Below, in pieces: positions 29,922-33,360 of a DNA stretch of 33,360 nucleotides (positions within the stretch are counted from its first letter, which is position 1; every line of letters starts with the position of its first letter). The stretch comes from a virus: IMG/VR virus record IMGVR_UViG_3300025088_000023, positions 1 to 33,360 of that record. One strand, written 5' to 3'. The notes under the pieces are model-generated. The model ran no database searches and had not been told where the DNA came from. It saw only the letters and a program-made list of their open reading frames with translations. The position numbers and the translations under genes were made by a program.

Positions 29922-30197
29922 GTGAAGAAAGAGTTTAAAAGATTGTGGTTTGCGGTAATTGTATCGCTTGGATTGTTGTTTGTATTTTTGAGCGGGTTGT
30001 ATGAAATATTGCCTCCAATCATACAGCTGGTATTGTCAAAAACATTGCTTGTGACGGTTGGAGTGGTAGTCGCTCATATTTTGCGTAAGCATCTCTTTGA
30101 AGAAGTGGACTGGGGTAATGATAATAATTGGCAGCATACGACGATGGTAATCGCTTTTTATATCATCATAATCTACTGTTTCGCAATGGGTGGATGA
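29922..30197 (+). CDS. Holin-like membrane protein
   Basis: A 91-aa protein with a basic N-terminus and three hydrophobic helices at about residues 8-30, 34-52 and 70-90 (VIVSLGLLFVFLSGLYEI, LLVTVGVVVAHIL, MVIAFYIIIIYCFAMGG). The start is GTG at 29922, preceded by AAGGAG. Its place just before the transglycosylase and spanin genes makes a holin likely. The family was not recognised by sequence. Confidence 0.65.
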   Translation: MKKEFKRLWFAVIVSLGLLFVFLSGLYEILPPIIQLVLSKTLLVTVGVVVAHILRKHLFEEVDWGNDNNWQHTTMVIAFYIIIIYCFAMGG

Positions 30198-30199
30198 TT

Positions 30200-30778
30200 A
30201 TGAAGATTATCGTACTTTTTTTCGTATCTATGACACTGTATGCCGGATCGATACAACGGTGTCGATCATACGTTCAGGATGTACGAAAAGCGCATTATTC
30301 GCAGTTCGGTGTTAATTACCCGTATCAAAACGGCGTCGGTCAGCTCGTTCAAGAGTCCGGGTGTCGAAATATCCTATCTCTCGACGGTGTAGGGTCAGAA
30401 GGACTACCTCAGATCACGTATCGTCTTTGGCAAAAACCGCTCAAGGCTAAAGGGGTAGCGAGTATCAAGGCAATCCCTGATCAACTCAAAGCTCAAGCGA
30501 TTATTATGAAGTCGGTCTATCAGCCTAAGTATGGTTTATGGGTAACGTATCAGGTTTACAACGGGGGCGGATTGGTTCTTAAAGAAATCAACCGTGCCGG
30601 AGGTGAGAATTGGGAAAAAGCAAAAGCACAATGCCGTCGAGGGCAGAGTTGCTTTACATGGAAAGGTCAACGGTCATGTCGATCTAACTGCGACATCAAT
30701 TACGAGTACTCGGTGCTCGTCTATAAATACGGAGAGAAATATGCGACTGTCAGAAGTAAGCAGTACCGTTATTGGTAA
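30200..30778 (+). CDS. Lytic transglycosylase-type endolysin with signal peptide
   Basis: A 192-aa enzyme. Residues 1-16 form a signal or SAR-type helix (MKIIVLFFVSMTLYAGS). The catalytic Glu52 lies in VGQLVQESGCRN, followed by DGVGSEGLPQITYRLW, the SLT-type E-S-G...G..GL.Q pattern. Tyr/Gly residues in YNGGG also fit the family. It would cut peptidoglycan for lysis. The C-terminus has four Cys that may form disulphides after export. It overlaps the next gene. Confidence 0.8.
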   Translation: MKIIVLFFVSMTLYAGSIQRCRSYVQDVRKAHYSQFGVNYPYQNGVGQLVQESGCRNILSLDGVGSEGLPQITYRLWQKPLKAKGVASIKAIPDQLKAQAIIMKSVYQPKYGLWVTYQVYNGGGLVLKEINRAGGENWEKAKAQCRRGQSCFTWKGQRSCRSNCDINYEYSVLVYKYGEKYATVRSKQYRYW

Positions 30779-31115
30779 GGTACTGATCTGGGTTATTGTA
30801 GGTTTAATCGGGGTGATCATCGCTCTTGGATTTTATAATTTAAGCGTCTCCGGAGAGCGCAACGTTCTCCAGCAAACTCTTAAGACTAAAGAGGCTGAGA
30901 TTGCCGGCAAAGTCAAAGATGTCGCTTTCATGAAAGCTTGGATGGCGCGTGATAAGTTGGACGCTATCGCTAAAGATGCAGAGTTCAATCGAACTATGGC
31001 AGCTAAGCCTAAGTACATCACATCGATCAAGTATGTACCAACCGGAGATAAGTGTACTGATCTGAATGCTATCGCAGAGGAAGCGCGTAAAAATGCTGAG
31101 GGAGGTAAATTATGA
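30741..31115 (+). CDS. Inner-membrane spanin (Rz-like)
   Basis: A 124-aa protein with an N-terminal membrane helix (about residues 12-34, VLIWVIVGLIGVIIALGFY) and then a helical periplasmic part (LQQTLKTKEAEIAGKVKDVA). This is the i-spanin layout. GGAGAG precedes the ATG at 30741; the longer frame from 30594 lies within the endolysin. Partner of the lipoprotein gene that follows. Confidence 0.7.
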   Translation: MRLSEVSSTVIGKVLIWVIVGLIGVIIALGFYNLSVSGERNVLQQTLKTKEAEIAGKVKDVAFMKAWMARDKLDAIAKDAEFNRTMAAKPKYITSIKYVPTGDKCTDLNAIAEEARKNAEGGKL

Positions 31116-31354
31116 AAGCATTGTATTTGATGGTTTTAACTGCCGTTTTGATCTTCTCCGGGTGCGCTACGAAACAAGCCCCATGTGATCCGATAACGAT
31201 CACGAAAAAATGTGAAACGAAAAAACCAAAATGTGAAGATCCAACTCCTGAAAGCGGAGATATCGTTCAGTGGACTAAAGCACGTTTGGAAAACTATCCG
31301 AAGTTACAGAGTTGTCTTTATGATTTTGAAGCAGCACTGGATAAGTGCCTGTAA
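31112..31354 (+). CDS. Outer-membrane spanin lipoprotein (Rz1-like)
   Basis: An 80-aa lipoprotein: signal peptide with lipobox FSGC (lipidated Cys18) and a short Cys- and Pro-containing mature part. It overlaps the i-spanin gene by 4 bp. With it, the pair would join inner and outer membranes at lysis in a Gram-negative host. This is the last gene of the tail-lysis operon. Confidence 0.75.
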   Translation: MKALYLMVLTAVLIFSGCATKQAPCDPITITKKCETKKPKCEDPTPESGDIVQWTKARLENYPKLQSCLYDFEAALDKCL

Positions 31355-31390
31355 GAAGCTCCCGCGCTACCCTCTTCACAAGATAGCTGC

Positions 31391-31414
31391 GGTACCGGAA
31401 TTATCTCCGGTATC
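31391..31414 (+). terminator. Hairpin after the spanin genes, probable terminator
   Basis: GGTACCGGA pairs with TCCGGTATC over nine base pairs (one G-T) around ATTATC and is followed by TTAATT. A second hairpin (ACCGTG 31423-31428, CACGGT 31438-31443) lies next to it. The T-run is weak, so termination may be partial. Confidence 0.6.
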
Positions 31415-31456
31415 TTAATTCGACCGTGAAAATATGACACGGTGTCAGGAAATTAT

Positions 31457-32242
31457 ATGCAGCATCGCAAAGTCCCCCTCAAAGCCCCATTTGCATGGAT
31501 AGGCGGAAAGTCAAAACTCGCCGACGATATCGTCGCACTCTTCCCGGATCATCGGCTCTATGTCGAAGTGTTCGGAGGTGCTCTCAACGTTCTATACCGC
31601 AAGCCATGTACTATCAAACAATCCGAAGTCGTCAACGACATCAACGGTGAGCTGATCAACCTCCATCGTGCTATCCGAACTAATCCTCAATCACTCTCAA
31701 TGTACCTCAATACTCTACTGATCAGCCGGGAACTATTCGCTGATATTCTCTCCGGACGCATGAAGCCACGAAACAATATCGAGAGAGCTGCTTTCTACTA
31801 TTACCAGCTATCTCAGAGCTTCGGAGCCAAAGGGACAACGTTTGCTATGATGGCCAAGAGTGGACGTCGACCGAAAGATATCTACAAAGACTTCGGTCAG
31901 TGGTCTAAACGACTGAAGTTTGTCACGATTGAGCACATGAGCTTCGATAAGCTAATCAACACCTATGACAAAGAGGATGCGTTCTTTTACTGTGATCCTC
32001 CATACGTGTCGACCGAGAAGTACTATCAGCATACGGGCGGGTTTGGAGAGGTAGAGCATCGTAAACTTGCAGAGCTGCTTCACGGCATCAAGGGTAAGTT
32101 TCTATTGAGCTATAACGATTGTGAACTGGTCAGAGAGCTCTATTCGGACATGAAAATCACGTCCACCAAAGAGATCAACTATACCCTTCGAGGAGCTGGA
32201 AGCAAGAAAACGGTTCGGGAGGTGTTTATTACAAACTACTGA
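31457..32242 (+). CDS. DNA adenine methylase (Dam/D12 class)
   Basis: A 261-aa N6-adenine methyltransferase. Motif I is FAWIGGKSKL (residues 12-21) with EVFGGALNV (37-45), and the catalytic motif IV is DPPY (180-183). The start at 31457 is preceded by AGGAA 6 nt upstream; the frame extends to a GTG at 31442. No restriction enzyme lies beside it, so it is an orphan methylase. It probably protects phage DNA from host nucleases or tunes regulation, the role that Mom serves in Mu by a different chemistry. The recognition site cannot be read from the sequence. Confidence 0.88.
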   Translation: MQHRKVPLKAPFAWIGGKSKLADDIVALFPDHRLYVEVFGGALNVLYRKPCTIKQSEVVNDINGELINLHRAIRTNPQSLSMYLNTLLISRELFADILSGRMKPRNNIERAAFYYYQLSQSFGAKGTTFAMMAKSGRRPKDIYKDFGQWSKRLKFVTIEHMSFDKLINTYDKEDAFFYCDPPYVSTEKYYQHTGGFGEVEHRKLAELLHGIKGKFLLSYNDCELVRELYSDMKITSTKEINYTLRGAGSKKTVREVFITNY

Positions 32243-32249
32243 TATACAT

Positions 32250-32269
32250 GGCCAGTAATATTACTGGCC
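32250..32269. terminator. Perfect 20-bp palindrome between convergent genes
   Basis: GGCCAGTAATATTACTGGCC is a perfect palindrome that lies between the methylase (plus) and the DUF6037-like gene (minus), and it contains the stop codon of the latter. It is probably a two-way transcription stop. The T-run is weak on both strands. Confidence 0.6.
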
Positions 32270-32842
32270 TATTTCAAGATAAAAAAAGTCTTTTGCCAAG
32301 TTGACATCATCCGTCCATCTTGTACTAACATTATTCTGCTGTGAAAATAAATAGGCATCTTCGCCTAATAATCTTCTCGTTTTGTCTAAGTTAGAATCTC
32401 CAACATGCTCATTAGTAGCATTATTTCTCCATCCAATAAAATATATTCTATCTGCCTCTTCTACGTCTGGATAATATGGTGCAATCTGATTAGGTTGAAC
32501 GCGATTATTTCGATTTATATTGACATTTATATTTTGATTAAAATGTTCAAATATTGCACTTGGTTTGAATGGACTATTCGGATCATATTGTAAATTCAGT
32601 AGTCGACATATCAAAGAATATATGTCGCTTGGAATAATAGGATCGATATTGTATCCGGGTCTAACATCTACCTGAAATGCTACGTTGTGACCAATTAATC
32701 CAAACATTAAAATGTACGGTGATTTATCAGTCAAAAAGAAAACATCAAAATTTAGTATCTGGTAAGTGTAATGGAATCGGCATCTTGTAATATCATTAGC
32801 TCGCATGTTAGCGTGCAACTCTCGTAGTCTTGTAAGCGTCAT
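32261..32842 (-). CDS. DUF6037-like protein, right-end cargo
   Basis: A 193-aa soluble protein. CRFHYTYQILNFDVFFLTDK, then LMFGLIGHNVAFQVDVRPGY and near the end RIYFIGWRNNATNEHVGDSN and DKTRRLLGEDAYLF ... WTDD resemble DUF6037, whose function is unknown. This identification is from memory of the family pattern. The gene is markedly AT-rich and points against the late operon, with TAAGGAG upstream, so it is probably a separately expressed cargo gene. Its place at the extreme right end matches the position where Mu-like phages carry variable genes. Confidence 0.7.
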   Translation of the reverse strand: MTLTRLRELHANMRANDITRCRFHYTYQILNFDVFFLTDKSPYILMFGLIGHNVAFQVDVRPGYNIDPIIPSDIYSLICRLLNLQYDPNSPFKPSAIFEHFNQNINVNINRNNRVQPNQIAPYYPDVEEADRIYFIGWRNNATNEHVGDSNLDKTRRLLGEDAYLFSQQNNVSTRWTDDVNLAKDFFYLEIGQ

Positions 32843-32922
32843 AGGATACTCCTTAATTTAAATATCCGATATTATGACCTATCCGATTCAAGCAATTTGA
32901 AAAAAAAATGTAAAAGTATTTT

Positions 32923-32937
32923 TTTGAATTTAAAATG
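32923..32937 (-). repeat. CATTTTAAATTCAAA motif, copy 4
   Basis: The minus strand reads CATTTTAAATTCAAA about 80 bp before the DUF6037-like start. It is inverted relative to copy 1 near the left end. See copies at 722-737, 1699-1711 and 9431-9446. Confidence 0.5.
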
Positions 32938-32988
32938 TAAGTGTATACTGATTTTGAGGAGCTATTATAATTTTTTAGATTTGAATTA

Positions 32989-33003
32989 GAAATGATAGTG
33001 ATT
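32989..33003 (+). repeat. Right-end box R3 in opposite orientation
   Basis: GAAATGATAGTGATT lies on the plus strand, inverted relative to R1 and R2. Together with R2 it forms a near-perfect inverted repeat of about 21 bp (arms 32980-33000 and 33034-33054, one mismatch). It may be a third transposase site or part of regulation of the neighbouring minus-strand gene. Confidence 0.5.
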
Positions 33004-33029
33004 TGCCCACATGAGAGCTAAAAAAGGTA

Positions 33030-33044
33030 CGTTACTATCATTTC
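33030..33044 (-). repeat. Right-end transposase-type box R2
   Basis: The minus strand reads GAAATGATAGTAACG, a close copy of R1 displaced by exactly 22 bp. MuA sites are about 22 bp long and the right end of Mu carries adjacent sites, so R1-R2 spacing fits that pattern. Confidence 0.6.
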
Positions 33045-33051
33045 TAATCCA

Positions 33052-33081
33052 AATTACTATCATTTTAAAAACGGTTGTACA
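33052..33081 (-). repeat. Right end of the prophage with transposase-type box R1
   Basis: Read inward on the minus strand, TGTACAACCGTTTTT is followed by AAAATGATAGTAATT (33066 down to 33052). This is the counterpart of L1 at 357-371. A second box, R2, lies exactly 22 bp further in. Confidence 0.7.
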
Positions 33082-33086
33082 AATAT
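33082..33086. repeat. Target-site duplication, right copy (AATAT)
   Basis: AATAT directly follows the terminal CA (33080-33081) of the right prophage end and equals 337-341 in direct orientation. Joining 341 to 33087 rebuilds an imperfect host dyad, GTACGA (332-337) and TCGTAC (33096-33101), which supports these positions as the two halves of one insertion site. Confidence 0.7.
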
Positions 33087-33234
33087 ATATAATAATCGTA
33101 CTTTTATCTCAAAAATATTTAATATTTTGATTGTGGAGATGGATTAATTTGGAGATAAAAAATAGGCAAAGTGGCTAAACAAGGGGTTTATGCGGGATTT
33201 TTTGGATGATTTTGGACTGATTTAAATAAGGGAG
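33087..33234. other. Host spacer between prophage and tRNA gene
   Basis: AT-rich host DNA without a gene. It includes TCGTAC (33096-33101), the partner of GTACGA left of the prophage. No clear terminator of the tRNA transcript was found. Confidence 0.5.
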
Positions 33235-33318
33235 TGGTACCAGTGGCCGGACTCGAACCGGCACATATCGCTATACCGGATTTTGAATCCGGCGTGTCTA
33301 CCATTTCACCACACTGGC
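33235..33318 (-). tRNA. tRNA-Leu (anticodon CAA)
   Basis: On the minus strand the 84-nt gene starts GCCAGTG and ends CACTGGT-A-CCA, with the CCA encoded. The acceptor stem pairs over seven positions (first G-T). The anticodon stem-loop is CCGGA-TTCAAAA-TCCGG with CAA, reading UUG codons. The T-arm is GCCGGTTCGAGTCCGGC. It has a short variable arm for a leucine tRNA. The prophage right end lies 153 bp past its 3' end, so the tRNA is not the attachment site, in line with transposition-based insertion. Confidence 0.93.
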
Positions 33319-33337
33319 ATGTGTTTGAAGAGGTGAA

Positions 33338-33343
33338 ATTATA
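33338..33343 (-). promoter_or_regulatory. -10 box of the tRNA-Leu promoter
   Basis: The minus strand reads TATAAT at 33343-33338, about 20 bp before the tRNA start. With a 17-bp spacer, the -35 box would begin just outside the window. Confidence 0.6.
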
Positions 33344-33360
33344 GGGAGGCTTTGCTTAAA

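Larger units (their letters stand above)
342..33081. mobile_element. Mu-type transposable prophage, complete
   Basis: The left terminus starts TGTGAGGGG and the right terminus, read inward on the minus strand, starts TGTACAACC, so the element is bounded by TG/CA. AATAT stands directly outside both ends (337-341 and 33082-33086), matching the 5-bp duplication made by Mu-type transposases. Exactly 15 bp inside each terminus begins a related box, GAAATGAGAGTGATT on the left and AAAATGATAGTAATT on the right. Between the ends lie all classes of Mu-like genes: repressor, MuA, MuB, Gam, GemA, Mor, head, contractile tail and lysis. No frame-broken structural gene was seen, so the prophage may be functional. 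The exact ends are inferred from these repeats. Confidence 0.85.
32843..33081. other. Non-coding right-end region of the prophage
   Basis: An AT-rich stretch of about 240 bp with no gene. It carries the promoter area of the DUF6037-like gene, the TTTTAAATTCAAA motif (32923-32937), box R3 and the R2/R1 boxes. On the minus strand a TATAAT lies at about 32968-32973. Two other direct copies of TTACTATCATTT (33032, 33054) belong to R2 and R1. Confidence 0.6.

Noticed and set aside
33235-33318. tRNA-Leu as an integrase attachment site
   Set aside because: The prophage end lies 153 bp away, no integrase gene is present, and a DDE transposase with a 5-bp target duplication explains the insertion.

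Overview
The window holds one essentially complete Mu-type transposable prophage of about 32.7 kb (about 342-33081) inside a bacterial chromosome. Only host edges are visible: the 5' end of a Fic-family gene (1-259, minus) and a tRNA-Leu(CAA) gene (33235-33318, minus). Codon and base usage, AT-rich spacers and gene style suggest a Campylobacterota host of the Sulfurimonas/Sulfuricurvum type. That placement is inference; no marker gene settles it. The element ends are supported by terminal 5'-TG/CA-3', a 5-bp direct repeat AATAT just outside both ends, and a shared AAATGAKAGTRATT-like box exactly 15 bp in from each terminus. Layout, left to right. (1) Left end, 342-742: non-coding, with the terminal box, repeated CGAAAATA and AAAGGAACA motifs and hairpins. 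(2) Lysogeny and cargo operon on the minus strand: S24/LexA-type repressor, then a secreted Excalibur-domain protein and a two-helix membrane protein. (3) Early operon on the plus strand, 2.4-11.2 kb: a promoter with repressor operators, a long structured leader, small genes, MuA-type DDE transposase, MuB-type ATPase, several DNA-binding proteins, Gam, a stand-alone domain like the transposase C-terminal barrel, an HD phosphohydrolase, a RepA/AAA_25-like ATPase followed by a dyad of CCAC boxes, GemA and a Mor-type activator. (4) Head operon on the minus strand, from 19.85 down to 11.23 kb: Gp37, gpI protease with an internal scaffold start, decoration-like protein, lambda-E-type capsid protein, Gp36, small terminase (DUF1804), large terminase, portal (DUF935), gpF with a C-terminal extension, and gpG. 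(5) Tail and lysis operon on the plus strand, 20.0-31.4 kb: P2/Mu-type baseplate V-W-J-I, tail fibre, sheath, tube, E/E' with a -1 frameshift site, tape measure, U, X, D, a holin-like protein, a transglycosylase, and a spanin pair. (6) Right-end cargo: a DNA adenine methylase, a convergent DUF6037-like gene, then the right terminus. How it works together: the repressor should silence the early promoter. On induction, the transposase and MuB replicate the element by transposition. The Mor-like protein probably switches on the two late operons, which diverge from a single 166-bp region (19854-20018) and make a contractile-tailed virion. The head module is inverted relative to phage Mu. The most unusual parts are the RepA-like ATPase beside a symmetric CCAC-box cluster, the structured early leader, the four-copy GCATTTTAAATTCAAA-type motif that brackets cargo genes, and the cargo genes of unknown role.
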